DNA of 40,941 bases from Sulfurospirillum sp. (GTDB taxonomy: Bacteria; Campylobacterota; Campylobacteria; Campylobacterales; Sulfurospirillaceae). Made by a program: the position numbers and the translations under genes. Where the stretch lies: the NCBI GenBank assembly GCA_016735235.1, contig JAERRW010000084.1, positions 1 to 40,941 on the forward strand, in the 5' to 3' direction. Positions within the stretch are counted from its first letter, which is position 1. Each line of letters begins with the position of its first letter. Below, one piece after another: positions 1-9,072 of this stretch. A model generated the notes under the pieces. It did not search any database, was not told the origin of the DNA, and was given only the letters and a program-made list of their open reading frames with translations.

Positions 1-135
1 AGCATTTAAAAGCTCATTACAGCCCTCAAACTCCTCCCATGCATTTTTAGGTATATTAACCTTTTGTATCTGCGTACCCATAGCACCATCTAAAATCATG
101 ACTTTTTGTTTTATTAATTCTTTGATATTATTCAA
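1..135 (-). CDS. metH: Methionine synthase, cobalamin-dependent (N-terminal fragment, cut by window edge)
   Basis: Forty-five codons are visible, reading from 135 down to 1, and the rest lies outside the window. The translation contains MILDGAMGTQIQK followed by an acidic, Gly/Asn-rich segment ending CNELLNA. This matches the start of the homocysteine-binding barrel of MetH (LDGxMGTxIQ, then N-[DE]-LL), which methylates homocysteine from methyl-cobalamin. I place the start at TTG 133-135. It sits six bases after an AAGG ribosome-binding site, and it gives the short leader expected before the LDG motif. The internal ATG at codon 13 would remove that leader, and an in-frame stop lies upstream. 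The gene follows the sulfatase-GDPD gene on the same strand. A betaine-homocysteine methyltransferase-like protein is the main alternative, since only the N-terminus is seen. Confidence 0.75.
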   Translation of the reverse strand, partial: MNNIKELIKQKVMILDGAMGTQIQKVNIPKNAWEEFEGCNELLNA

Positions 136-347
136 AATATGCCTTATCTGGGATTGTAAACCCACCTTTTATTTCTAAATTACTTAGTATATTTTGCCAT
201 AATTTTCTTAAAAAATATACTAAGTTGAAGATATGTTTCAAATCAATTTCTAATACTATGTAGTAACATTAAATTTCTAGTGGTCTATTACTTGTTAAGT
301 CCCACCTTATTATGGGTTGGATTAATATAAAAATTAACAAAAATGGG
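136..347 (-). promoter_or_regulatory. metH leader with 14-bp inverted repeat
   Basis: This 212-base spacer lies between the sulfatase-GDPD stop and the metH start. It contains a perfect 14-bp inverted repeat (182-195 and 212-225, arm ACTTAGTATATTTT) around a 16-base loop. It also contains a direct repeat, AAGGTGGG on the minus strand, at about 168-175 and 299-306. Just ahead of the metH ribosome-binding site a short TGGG/CCCA hairpin can form (about 149-164). There is no T-run after the large stem in the minus direction, so it is not a clean terminator. An operator, or an RNA structure in the metH leader, is equally possible. I see no cobalamin box or SAM riboswitch signature. Confidence 0.4.
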
Positions 348-3300
348 TCAGTCCTCTACTGTGTTTTTAGACTCATCTTTATAGCAATTCAATGTAGAAT
401 TGAAATCCCATTTATCTGCATACATTCCATAAAAATAGTTACTTTCATTACATGTTACATGTTTTTCATCCTTGCCTTTATCAAAATGTAGATGAAAAGC
501 ATAAATATTAATGTTAGTCTTAACTATTTCATTGACTAATTTTTTTTGATTATTAATAATTCTTCTACTGCTTGCTATGTCAGTAATGCCTAGTTTTTTA
601 AGATATTCAATCTTGTTACCTTTAATTTTTCCTAAAATACCGCCAGTTGGCATAGGAGATTTAATTTTTGCACTAATGCCTTCTTTTACAGCCTCCCAAG
701 TAAATAACTCCATCATTAATCTATTTTTATCAACAAACTTATTAGAAAAATCCATTGGAGTATTCACTTTATCTGTTACTAATATTGCATCAGAATTATT
801 TTTAAACCATAGATTTATGTCATTTATATCCATCGGACTATATTTTTTATATATTTTCTGCTCTTTAAATATCTTTTTACTTGGAGGCAACGCTCCTTTA
901 TAGCCAGTAATTCTTGCCCAACTTTTCCAGTCATGTGCTGCTACATAAATATTATCTGATGTTTTTATAATATCTAGCTCAAATAAACGAAATCCTTTTT
1001 TATAACTTAGATTAAGAGCCTCTAAAGAGTTTGTATAATTATGACCATCAATTTGACCGCCTGCATGAGCTATAAATCTATTTGTATCTTTTGCATACAC
1101 ATTTGCTTTTGCATTGTTTTTCTTCTTATCTTTTTTTAATTGTTTCAACTCTTTTTTAGATAAAGGTTTTATGTAACTAGATATAACATGATTTAAAGAT
1201 GTTTTAGATGAGTATTCTTTTATGTTATTGTTTGTGTTCGAATAGGCAATATAAGCCACTCTTCCATTCAAAGTTTGCAGTAACTTAAAGTTAAGTTCAG
1301 AAAGTTTTTTTTGAAATCCTGGCCAATTACTTCTTATAGCATCGTGAGAGGCAATCGCCCAAAACTTCTTTTTTTTAATTAATGATTCTAGTTTGACTAA
1401 AAATTGTTTAGCATCATCTTCAATGCCATAAATATCAAAACTCTCAACATTGAATTTTCCTTTACGATCAACTGTTAGGAGATTGACTCCTCGAGTTAAT
1501 CTAAAGTTTTTTTCAGCAGTTTTTATTGTGCTTGCAATATATCTAGAGGTTATAAGCTCCGAACTAGTTATTGAAATAATATTAGGGGCATATTGAACTT
1601 TTTCTTTTTCTTTTTTTTCAAAAGAGGAGATATTATTTGATTCTGTAATTAATTGAATATTCTCTTTAGTGAAATTTATTGTATTACCTTTTTTATGAAT
1701 ACCAACTTTTTGTTTATTTCCAAAATATGCTTTATCTATTTTGCCATTTTTAGTGAAAACTACTAAGTGTAACCGTTTATGCCTTGTATCATAAATGTGA
1801 GGATTAAATGCACTCTTTACACTGCTTTTTCTTTGTCCAATCAGCACCATTTCATAGTTAAAAGTAAAATCAAATACTTCATCTTGATATTTTTTAGAGA
1901 CTTCATCTTGTATTAAAGGCATGCTACTTGTATCTAGACCAGATTTAATTCTTAATCTGTTACCTGTTATATTAATACTTATACCATCATTATAAGCTCT
2001 TCTATCTAGCGATGCTTTGTTGAGCGATGTTAATTTAACTCGATTTTTTTTAAGAAATGAATCAATGTCCTCAGTTTTAATAAAATCAACTAAAAATTTA
2101 GCATTTGTCTTTATCTCTGCACCATCAAGGATAATACGAGGTAACTCTATTTGATAAATTGTATCTTTTGTATCTTTATGTAGATTTTTTTCATCCACAT
2201 TAGTTATAAGGTATAGTTGCCTTGTCTCCTTTCTAAGCTTATCAAGAGCAGGATGGTGACTTCCCATTAGTAGATGGTCTGGAAAAATATAAATTGATGT
2301 ATTTTCAAGTAAAGAATTTTCTTTTAAATACACTATCAAATCATTTATTAAATAATCAACAGCTGATGCTGAAAACTCTATGTCATTATCTTTTTTTGAT
2401 ATAAATTGTTCCATATTTTTATCATAAACACCATTTGGAAAGTGAGTATTCATTGTCAATAAAAATAATGCAAAAGGCTTATCTTTGTCTTTTTGGAATT
2501 GTTTGATTTGAAGTTTAGCTTCATTAAATAGGTCATGGTCATGAAGACCATTTTTAACTTTTTGATATTTGCCAATACTATTAACTTCTGAAATTACTGG
2601 AATGCCATATGCACTTAAAATATCAGATTTGCCTGCATATTCCTTATTTCCAATTATATATTTACTGTTATATCCAGCGTTATTTAAAATATGCCCTAAT
2701 CCAGTCAATTTAACAGTGCTAGCTCCTTGAAAAGAGTTATTTTCTTGATCTTTAAAAAATGCAGGCATACCAACTTGATGATTATATAATGAGCCAGCGG
2801 TCCAATCACCTCCTGGACTTTCTGGCATTTGATTATAAAATGTCCACTCTTTAGACAATCTACTTAGATTAGGGGTTATATTATTGAAGTGTTTTCCTAG
2901 AAATCCCTGCTCTAAAGACTCAATAGAAATTACAATAATATTTTTACCTTTTTTAGCAGTAATATTATTTGGAGTAACATATTCTTTTGGATTTATCCCA
3001 ACATCAATTAATGCTTGATTAAAACTTTTTTCCTCAGCATTAAGAATCTCATATGTTTTATAAGCTTCATTAAAAATGCCATTTGGTAAACTCAATAAAA
3101 TAAAAGATATTAAAACCGCTGGTATAAAAAATTTATTTTTGCGAAGTTTGGAAGTATTCATCTTTTTCGATATGAAATAAAATACACTACTAAGTAAGAT
3201 AAACAATACTATGAAAGATAAAGCTTGTAATACAAATTGGAAACCAGGCCCTTTAATTGCATCTAGATTCATGTGGGTATAAAATCTATAGTCGACAAAT

Positions 3301-3449
3301 CTTTCAGTCATATATAATGCTACAAATTCCAAAGTTGAAAAGAGAGACGCTACAAGTGAAAATATAATTCTTCTGTTCTTTCTTTTAATCTTAGATGAAA
3401 GAAAGAACAAAAAAACTAGCCAAAGAAATATTTGATAAATATAGAACAT
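348..3449 (-). CDS. LTA synthase/MdoB-like phosphoglycerol transferase fused to ILEI-like and glycerophosphodiester phosphodiesterase domains
   Basis: A 1033-residue inner-membrane protein with three recognisable parts. Four hydrophobic helices (about 2-19, 29-48, 70-94, 108-122) precede an alkaline-phosphatase-fold sulfatase domain (about 170-450). That domain has the LTA-synthase signature: metal ligand Glu177 (ISIES), probable nucleophile Thr217 (GGDWTAGS) and Asp391-His392 (FPDH). Residues about 620-740 resemble the ILEI/FAM3 domain (RGVNLLTVD, VESFDIYG, then IASHDA). Residues about 791-1000 form a GDPD domain: HAGG (His795), TNSLEAL, ELDI (Glu824, Asp826), AAHD (His839) and VTDK. The family moves glycerol-phosphate from phosphatidylglycerol to polymers or glycans in the periplasm; GDPD enzymes cleave glycerophosphodiesters. 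The start ATG follows AAAGG. The combined role, perhaps phosphoglycerol decoration and trimming of a surface glycan, is inference. Confidence 0.8.
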   Translation of the reverse strand: MFYIYQIFLWLVFLFFLSSKIKRKNRRIIFSLVASLFSTLEFVALYMTERFVDYRFYTHMNLDAIKGPGFQFVLQALSFIVLFILLSSVFYFISKKMNTSKLRKNKFFIPAVLISFILLSLPNGIFNEAYKTYEILNAEEKSFNQALIDVGINPKEYVTPNNITAKKGKNIIVISIESLEQGFLGKHFNNITPNLSRLSKEWTFYNQMPESPGGDWTAGSLYNHQVGMPAFFKDQENNSFQGASTVKLTGLGHILNNAGYNSKYIIGNKEYAGKSDILSAYGIPVISEVNSIGKYQKVKNGLHDHDLFNEAKLQIKQFQKDKDKPFALFLLTMNTHFPNGVYDKNMEQFISKKDNDIEFSASAVDYLINDLIVYLKENSLLENTSIYIFPDHLLMGSHHPALDKLRKETRQLYLITNVDEKNLHKDTKDTIYQIELPRIILDGAEIKTNAKFLVDFIKTEDIDSFLKKNRVKLTSLNKASLDRRAYNDGISINITGNRLRIKSGLDTSSMPLIQDEVSKKYQDEVFDFTFNYEMVLIGQRKSSVKSAFNPHIYDTRHKRLHLVVFTKNGKIDKAYFGNKQKVGIHKKGNTINFTKENIQLITESNNISSFEKKEKEKVQYAPNIISITSSELITSRYIASTIKTAEKNFRLTRGVNLLTVDRKGKFNVESFDIYGIEDDAKQFLVKLESLIKKKKFWAIASHDAIRSNWPGFQKKLSELNFKLLQTLNGRVAYIAYSNTNNNIKEYSSKTSLNHVISSYIKPLSKKELKQLKKDKKKNNAKANVYAKDTNRFIAHAGGQIDGHNYTNSLEALNLSYKKGFRLFELDIIKTSDNIYVAAHDWKSWARITGYKGALPPSKKIFKEQKIYKKYSPMDINDINLWFKNNSDAILVTDKVNTPMDFSNKFVDKNRLMMELFTWEAVKEGISAKIKSPMPTGGILGKIKGNKIEYLKKLGITDIASSRRIINNQKKLVNEIVKTNINIYAFHLHFDKGKDEKHVTCNESNYFYGMYADKWDFNSTLNCYKDESKNTVED

Positions 3450-3667
3450 GTTAACCTTTAAATTTAAACTAGATTGCAGTGTAGCACAACTATATTAACT
3501 CAATTTCCACATTGCAAATAATTCTACACTTTTTACATGTTTAATAATGCAAAAAAACAATCCACTTTTATAAAAGAGAGTAGCTATAGAAAACTATTGA
3601 AAAAAAAACAAATTTATGCAATAATGGAGATAGAATAAATAGAATTTTTTATAAAAAAGGTAGATAC
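3450..3667. promoter_or_regulatory. Divergent intergenic region between the phosphoglycerol transferase and glmS
   Basis: This 218-base, very AT-rich spacer must carry promoters for both divergent genes. A TAGAAT-like -10 candidate lies at about 3631-3636, before glmS, but there is no convincing -35. That is normal for campylobacterotal sigma-70 promoters. I see no glmS-ribozyme-like structure and no other gene. Confidence 0.35.
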
Positions 3668-5479
3668 ATGTGCGGAATAATAGGCTATATTGGAGAGAGA
3701 GAGAAAAAAGAATTTCTTATAAATGGTCTAAAAGAGTTAGAGTATAGAGGCTACGATAGTGCCGGTATTGCTACTTTTAAAAATGGACATATCTCTTCAT
3801 ATAGAGCTTTAGGAAAATTAGAAAATTTAATACATAAAACAGATCTATTTTCAAGTGATGGTTTTGGATTAGGAATTGGTCATACAAGATGGGCAACACA
3901 TGGAAAGCCAACCGAAATAAATGCTCACCCTCATTGTGGTGAATTTTCACACATAATTCACAATGGTATTATTGAAAATCATAGAGAGATAAAAAAAAAT
4001 CTTCTTTCAAAAGGAGTTAAATTTTTATCTCAAACTGATTCAGAAGTAATTGTACATCAGTTTGAAAAGTTTATTAGCGAAGGAATGGACGCAAAAAAAG
4101 CTTTTAAAAACACAATAGAGATAGTCCAAGGAGCATATGCTATTTTGCTCATAACAAAAGATGAACCAGACACCATATTTTTTGCTAAAAGTAGAGTCCC
4201 TTTAATGCTTGGTACAAATAGAAAAAAAGAGAAATTTATGAGTTCTTCTGATGCTCCTCTTATGGGACATGCCACCGAAGTTGTCTATCTTGAAGATGGT
4301 GAATATGGCTGGATTACAAAAGATGAAATTTCTATATTTGCAGATGAACAACTTGTTACTCCTAAATTTATTACTCTCAAAAAAAATAAAATTCATGCTC
4401 AAAAAAATGGATTTAGATTTTTTATGGAAAAAGAGATATACGAACAATCAAATGTAATAAGTGAAACTTTTATGGGGCGAGTAAGCAACGATAGTATAGA
4501 ACTTGAAGAGCTTAATAATATAGATTTTAACAATATAGATTCTATTAAAATATGTGCTTGTGGGACTAGCTATCATGCTGGTCTTGTGGCTACATATCTA
4601 TTTGAAAGACTCTCAAAAATAAAATGTCAAGTAGAAATTGCTAGTGAATTTAGATATAAAGAACCATTACTAGATAAAAAAACACTTTTTTTATCTATAA
4701 GCCAAAGTGGAGAGACAGCCGATACACTAGAAGCTTTAAAAATAGCAAAAATTGCAGGTTTAACAAGTCTTGCTATATGCAATGTTGATAACTCATCTAT
4801 TGTAAGATTATCAGATGTAACACTACTAACAAGAGCGGGCATTGAAAGAGGAGTTGCAAGCACAAAAGCATTTGCAACACAAGTAGCAACTCTTTGGTTA
4901 TTAGCACTCTATATAGGAAAAAATAGAAAAACAATAAGTAAAGAAAAAATGAGAACTGAAATAGAAGCACTTCTTCGCATTCCATCTGTTTTAGTTGTAA
5001 AAAACAGTACACATGAAAAAATTAAAAGACTCTCTAAAAGATATCTTCATGGTCATGGATTCTTTTTTATAGGAAGAGATATATTTTTTCCACTTGCCCT
5101 AGAAGGTGCTTTAAAACTAAAAGAGATAAGTTATCTTCATGCAGAGGGTTATCCAGCGGGTGAAATGAAGCATGGCCCAATTGCATTAGTTGATAGTGAG
5201 CTTTTTACTATTGCTCTTATGCCTCAAACTATACTTTATGATAAAATAAAAAACAATGTAGAAGAGTTAAGTGCGAGAGATGCGACCATACTTGCTATAA
5301 GTCCCAAAAAACTTAACTTGGCAGATGATTTTATTAAAACATCAAATCAATCTCACCCAATGAGTGAATTTTTTGAAATGATGATAATCATGCAGATACT
5401 AGCACTTGAAATTGCAGTGAGGTTGGGTAACGATATAGACATGCCAAGAAATTTAGCTAAAAGTGTAACTGTGGAATAG
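3668..5479 (+). CDS. glmS: Glutamine--fructose-6-phosphate aminotransferase
   Basis: GlmS makes glucosamine-6-phosphate from fructose-6-phosphate and glutamine, the first step towards UDP-GlcNAc for peptidoglycan and lipopolysaccharide. The 603-residue length is standard. The N-terminal class II glutaminase domain starts MCGIIGYIG, so Cys2 becomes the N-terminal nucleophile. It shows RWATHG (74-79) and the conserved HNG (98-100). Two SIS sugar-isomerase domains follow, with CGTSYHA (298-304) and SQSGETADT (345-353). The C-terminus LAKSVTVE carries the conserved active-site lysine. The next gene begins 25 bases downstream, so a shared transcript with the signalling genes is possible. Function is secure. 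Confidence 0.98.
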   Translation: MCGIIGYIGEREKKEFLINGLKELEYRGYDSAGIATFKNGHISSYRALGKLENLIHKTDLFSSDGFGLGIGHTRWATHGKPTEINAHPHCGEFSHIIHNGIIENHREIKKNLLSKGVKFLSQTDSEVIVHQFEKFISEGMDAKKAFKNTIEIVQGAYAILLITKDEPDTIFFAKSRVPLMLGTNRKKEKFMSSSDAPLMGHATEVVYLEDGEYGWITKDEISIFADEQLVTPKFITLKKNKIHAQKNGFRFFMEKEIYEQSNVISETFMGRVSNDSIELEELNNIDFNNIDSIKICACGTSYHAGLVATYLFERLSKIKCQVEIASEFRYKEPLLDKKTLFLSISQSGETADTLEALKIAKIAGLTSLAICNVDNSSIVRLSDVTLLTRAGIERGVASTKAFATQVATLWLLALYIGKNRKTISKEKMRTEIEALLRIPSVLVVKNSTHEKIKRLSKRYLHGHGFFFIGRDIFFPLALEGALKLKEISYLHAEGYPAGEMKHGPIALVDSELFTIALMPQTILYDKIKNNVEELSARDATILAISPKKLNLADDFIKTSNQSHPMSEFFEMMIIMQILALEIAVRLGNDIDMPRNLAKSVTVE

Positions 5480-5504
5480 AGTAAAATTAATTTAGGAGTC
5501 GGAA

Positions 5505-6764
5505 TTGATTAATTACACAAAACAGATAACCGTGCTTTATGTTGAAGACGAAGAGGACATAAGAGCAGGATACGAGAGAGCAATAAGTAGATATTGCAAA
5601 ACTGTGTTTATTGCAAAAAATGGTGCAGAGGGGCTTGAACTTTACAAGCAAGTTTCTCCTGACATAGTCGTAAGTGATATAAAAATGCCTATTAAAAATG
5701 GCATAGAGATGGTAAAAGACATACTCAATATAGATAAAAATCAAGCTATTATATTTACAACTGCTCATACAGAATCAGACTATACACTTGCAGCTTTGAA
5801 TTTACAAGTAGATGGGTATCTTTTAAAACCTGTAGATAAAAATAAATTAAAAGATAAATTAGAACAAATCGCTAAAAATATTATTTTAGAAAAAGAGAAT
5901 ATAAAAAATCAAAAAATATTACAAAAAATATTGGATATTCAGACAAGCATAACTTTGCTTACTGATTTTGAAAAAATAGAGTTTGCTTCTAAGTCTTTTT
6001 TTAATCTTTTTGGAGTAGATCATAAAAATGAATTTTATTCACTATACCCTAAGTTGTTGGATATTTTTGTCAAGCATGAAACTTATATTAATGCTGATAC
6101 AAAAGAGGAGTTTATAAAAAAATATAAAAATGCACAAGAAGAATTCAAAATAATATCTATTGCGTCTGTTGTTGGTGAAGTAAAAGTTTTTCACATAGAG
6201 ATTGATGCTTTTGACAATCTTTTTCTTGTAACTTTAACAGATATAACAAAGATACAGCTTGAAAGATTAAACACTGGATACAAAGCAACACATGATAGCT
6301 TAACAGGGAGCTTCAATAGAGCTAAATTTGAGGAAATTTTTGATGAAAAGTACAAAAGAGTAAAAAGATATAACAGAACTCTTTGCATTGCTATTTTAGA
6401 TATAGATTTCTTTAAAAAAGTAAATGATAACTATGGTCATCAAATAGGCGATGAAGTACTTAAGGAACTAGCTAAACTCTCTATAAATCAAGTGCGAAGT
6501 ACAGATTTTTTTGCTAGATGGGGAGGAGAGGAGTTTATACTGCTTATGGATGAAACATCTTTAAAAAATGCAACTAAGGTGTGTGAGAAACTAAGAAAAA
6601 GTGTAGAAAATTTTAAAAAACAAAATTTACCTCAAATTACTATAAGTATAGGCTTAAGTCAAATTCAGCAAAATGATACAAAGGATAGTTTTTTTAAAAG
6701 AGCAGATGAGGCTCTTTATAAAGCTAAAAAAAATGGGAGAAATATGGTTGTAAGTCATGGATAA
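5505..6764 (+). CDS. Response regulator with GGDEF diguanylate cyclase output
   Basis: A 419-residue protein with an N-terminal receiver domain (1-125), a PAS-like linker (about 145-250) and a GGDEF domain (about 255-419). In the receiver, the acidic patch is VEDEED, the phospho-acceptor is Asp58 (VVSDIKMP) and the conserved Lys is Lys108. The catalytic loop is GGEEF (340-344), so c-di-GMP synthesis should be active. RSTD (331-334) lies exactly five residues earlier and is a classical RxxD product-inhibition site. Translation starts at TTG 5505, six bases after AGGAG (5494-5498). The stop overlaps the following histidine kinase gene by eight bases, so the two are almost certainly a cognate pair. 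The kinase's Cache sensor would then control c-di-GMP output. Confidence 0.93.
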   Translation: MINYTKQITVLYVEDEEDIRAGYERAISRYCKTVFIAKNGAEGLELYKQVSPDIVVSDIKMPIKNGIEMVKDILNIDKNQAIIFTTAHTESDYTLAALNLQVDGYLLKPVDKNKLKDKLEQIAKNIILEKENIKNQKILQKILDIQTSITLLTDFEKIEFASKSFFNLFGVDHKNEFYSLYPKLLDIFVKHETYINADTKEEFIKKYKNAQEEFKIISIASVVGEVKVFHIEIDAFDNLFLVTLTDITKIQLERLNTGYKATHDSLTGSFNRAKFEEIFDEKYKRVKRYNRTLCIAILDIDFFKKVNDNYGHQIGDEVLKELAKLSINQVRSTDFFARWGGEEFILLMDETSLKNATKVCEKLRKSVENFKKQNLPQITISIGLSQIQQNDTKDSFFKRADEALYKAKKNGRNMVVSHG

Positions 6765-8649
6765 ATCTCAAAGAGAGAGAAGAATAAAGCTTTATATTTT
6801 TATACTTCCTATTGCGTCTATAGTGCTTTTATTGATTATAATCTCTACTGTTTTTATTCTTTTTATAAATAATGCAAAAGAAGAGAAAAGCAATGAATTG
6901 AGACAAAACCTAATCTCTTCAACAAAAAATACTGCTAAAGAAAGAGTACTGTATATAGAAAAATCAATTAATCAAAGCATTGAAGACTTAAATTATAATA
7001 TGAGAACTTCTTTAAAAAATAGAGTTTATGAGGCTTCTTCTATTATTGATAAAATCATTCAAAACAATCCAGATAAATCTAAAAAAGAGATAGAAAAAAT
7101 AATTATTCAAGTAGTAGGAGCTGCTAGATATAACGAAAATAAAGGGTACTACTTCGCTTATAATTTTACTACAAAAAAAATGACCGTTCATTCACTGTCG
7201 AAATTTATAGATAAAAAAATAGATAACTTAGAAGATAAAAAAGACAACATTCTTATAGAGGGCGATGACATTCTTACAAAAGAGAATAATCAAGGTCTTT
7301 TTAAGCGTCTCTATTTTTTAAAACCAAATAATCAAAATAAAAAATTTGAAAAGATAAATTATATAAAATATGTTAAAGAACTAGACTGGATAATAGGCAC
7401 TGGAATGTACATGGAAGATGTGAAAAAAGAACTTCAAGGTAGTATATTAGAAAAAATAAACAACGAGAGATACCAAGGCAATAAATACTATTGGGTATAC
7501 GATACAAATAATACCCTTTTGGCTCATCCTTATAAAGAAAAAAAGATAGAAAAATCTACAAAAAATCTAAAAGAGATTAATATAGTGAAACTTTTTGTAA
7601 AAAAAGCAAAAGAGAACAGAGATGGAGCTTATGTTGAATATGTTTGGAAAAATCCACAAACCAATATAGATGAGACAAGAGTAAGTTTTGTAAAATACAT
7701 AGAAGAGTGGGATTGGATAGTAGGAACGGATATTAATTTACATGAAATAAAAAAATCCGCACAAAAATCTGAAGAAATTCTTGAAAAAGAAATTTATAAT
7801 TTATATATTTTTGTCTTTTATCTTGTTACTATATCATTAATATTTATAGTTATTTTTTCATTTTATCTATCGCGTCAAACTGGTAAACTTTTTAATATAT
7901 ATAAAGATGACTTAAAAGAGAAGATTAAAATAGCAGTTCAAGAGAATATTAAAAAAGATAAAATGATTCAACAGCAATCAAAACTAGCTTCTATGGGAGA
8001 GATGATAGGTAGCATTGCTCATCAGTGGCGACAACCATTAAATGCTCTTAATATAAATATACAAAACCTTGAAGATGATTTTGAAGATGAATTAATAGAC
8101 AAAGACTTTTTAAAAAATTTTATAGATAAAAATATAAAAATTATTCATTTTATGTCAATGACTATAGATGATTTTAGAAATTTTTTTAGAATTGACAAAA
8201 CAAAAAACTCTTTTAGTGTTAAAAAAGCCATAGACGACACTATCTCTATACAAAAATCACTATTAAGTCATCATAATATATCAATATCAACAAGTGGTGA
8301 AGATTTCAAGATACATGGATTTCAAAATGAGTTTAAACAGGTTATTTTAAATATCATAAATAATGCAAAAGATGCTCTTATAGAGAAAAAAATAGTAAAT
8401 CCTAAAATAACTATTAATTTTGATTCTAATCAAATTTCTATTAAAGATAATGCAAAAGGTATCCCTAAAAATATTATAAATCGTATTTTTGAGCCATATT
8501 TTACAACAAAAGAACAAGGCAAAGGAACGGGCATGGGTCTATACATGTCAAAAATGATAATAGAAAACAACATGTTAGGAAAAATAACGGTTAAAAATAA
8601 TGAAGATGGAGCTGAAATTACAATAAAGATGAGTAGTGCAAATTTATAG
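6757..8649 (+). CDS. Cache-domain sensor histidine kinase
   Basis: A 630-residue membrane kinase. Transmembrane helix one is about 11-37 and helix two about 349-372. The periplasmic part between them contains two tandem Cache-like units, each ending in a similar motif (ELDWIIGTGMY at about 208-218 and EWDWIVGTDIN at about 317-327). Cache units usually bind small ligands such as carboxylates or amino acids; the ligand here is unknown. The cytoplasmic HisKA domain carries the phospho-acceptor His422 in IAHQWRQPL, a version common in this phylum. The ATPase domain has the N-box NNAKDAL (535-541), G1 DNAKGIP (564-570) and G2 GKGTGMGL (588-595), all intact. It overlaps the upstream diguanylate cyclase and the downstream HIT gene. 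Confidence 0.94.
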   Translation: MDKSQRERRIKLYIFILPIASIVLLLIIISTVFILFINNAKEEKSNELRQNLISSTKNTAKERVLYIEKSINQSIEDLNYNMRTSLKNRVYEASSIIDKIIQNNPDKSKKEIEKIIIQVVGAARYNENKGYYFAYNFTTKKMTVHSLSKFIDKKIDNLEDKKDNILIEGDDILTKENNQGLFKRLYFLKPNNQNKKFEKINYIKYVKELDWIIGTGMYMEDVKKELQGSILEKINNERYQGNKYYWVYDTNNTLLAHPYKEKKIEKSTKNLKEINIVKLFVKKAKENRDGAYVEYVWKNPQTNIDETRVSFVKYIEEWDWIVGTDINLHEIKKSAQKSEEILEKEIYNLYIFVFYLVTISLIFIVIFSFYLSRQTGKLFNIYKDDLKEKIKIAVQENIKKDKMIQQQSKLASMGEMIGSIAHQWRQPLNALNINIQNLEDDFEDELIDKDFLKNFIDKNIKIIHFMSMTIDDFRNFFRIDKTKNSFSVKKAIDDTISIQKSLLSHHNISISTSGEDFKIHGFQNEFKQVILNIINNAKDALIEKKIVNPKITINFDSNQISIKDNAKGIPKNIINRIFEPYFTTKEQGKGTGMGLYMSKMIIENNMLGKITVKNNEDGAEITIKMSSANL

Positions 8650-9001
8650 AGATAATTTAATTTTTATTGAAATAGAAGAATCAGAAATACCATGGTTAAA
8701 AATATTTCCCATAATAAAATATAGAGAACTTAGCGAGTGTGATAATATAACCAGAGACAAATTACTAGATATTATGTTACTAATAGAAGCAAACATGATA
8801 AAATATTATAAACCCAAAAAAATAAATATAGCTATGTTTGGCAACTATCTTCCTCATTTTCATATACATGTAATGGCAAGATTTCAAGAAGATTCATATT
8901 TTCCAGAACCTATGTGGGGAGAAAAACAAAGAGATAGTAAGCTAAATTTACCATCTTTTAATAAGTTTGTTTCAATTATAAAAAAAATATTAAATGACTA
9001 A
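8636..9001 (+). CDS. HIT-family nucleotide hydrolase/transferase
   Basis: A 121-residue HIT protein. The signature histidine triad is His74-Phe-His76-Ile-His78 in LPHFHIHVMAR; the middle His76 is the expected nucleotidylated residue. The N-terminus (YRDNLIFIEIEESEIPWL) is typical of short bacterial HIT proteins. These hydrolyse nucleoside phosphoramidates or dinucleotides, and the physiological substrate is unclear. The start is a GTG inside the end of the kinase gene (14-base overlap). This implies translational coupling rather than a strong ribosome-binding site of its own. Confidence 0.9.
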   Translation: MQIYRDNLIFIEIEESEIPWLKIFPIIKYRELSECDNITRDKLLDIMLLIEANMIKYYKPKKINIAMFGNYLPHFHIHVMARFQEDSYFPEPMWGEKQRDSKLNLPSFNKFVSIIKKILND

Positions 9002-9036
9002 ATTGAAATTTTTTTAAGTTTAAAGTCTTGCAGATA

Positions 9037-9045
9037 TGCTAAAAT
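9037..9045 (+). promoter_or_regulatory. Extended -10 promoter for the dpp operon
   Basis: The sequence TGCTAAAAT is a TGn extended -10 element about 28 bases before the binding-protein start. It is preceded by T- and A-rich stretches, as is typical of sigma-70 promoters in this phylum. No clear -35 is present. Confidence 0.45.
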
Positions 9046-9072
9046 GAGTTTAAAATTCAATATGGAGAAAAT

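Noticed and set aside
136-347. Cobalamin or SAM riboswitch before metH
   Set aside because: No B12-box-like or SAM-binding core sequence is seen on the minus strand, only simple AT-rich stems.
3450-3667. Possible glmS ribozyme or riboswitch before glmS
   Set aside because: The spacer is almost all A/T and lacks the conserved core and pseudoknot elements; that ribozyme is typical of Gram-positive bacteria.
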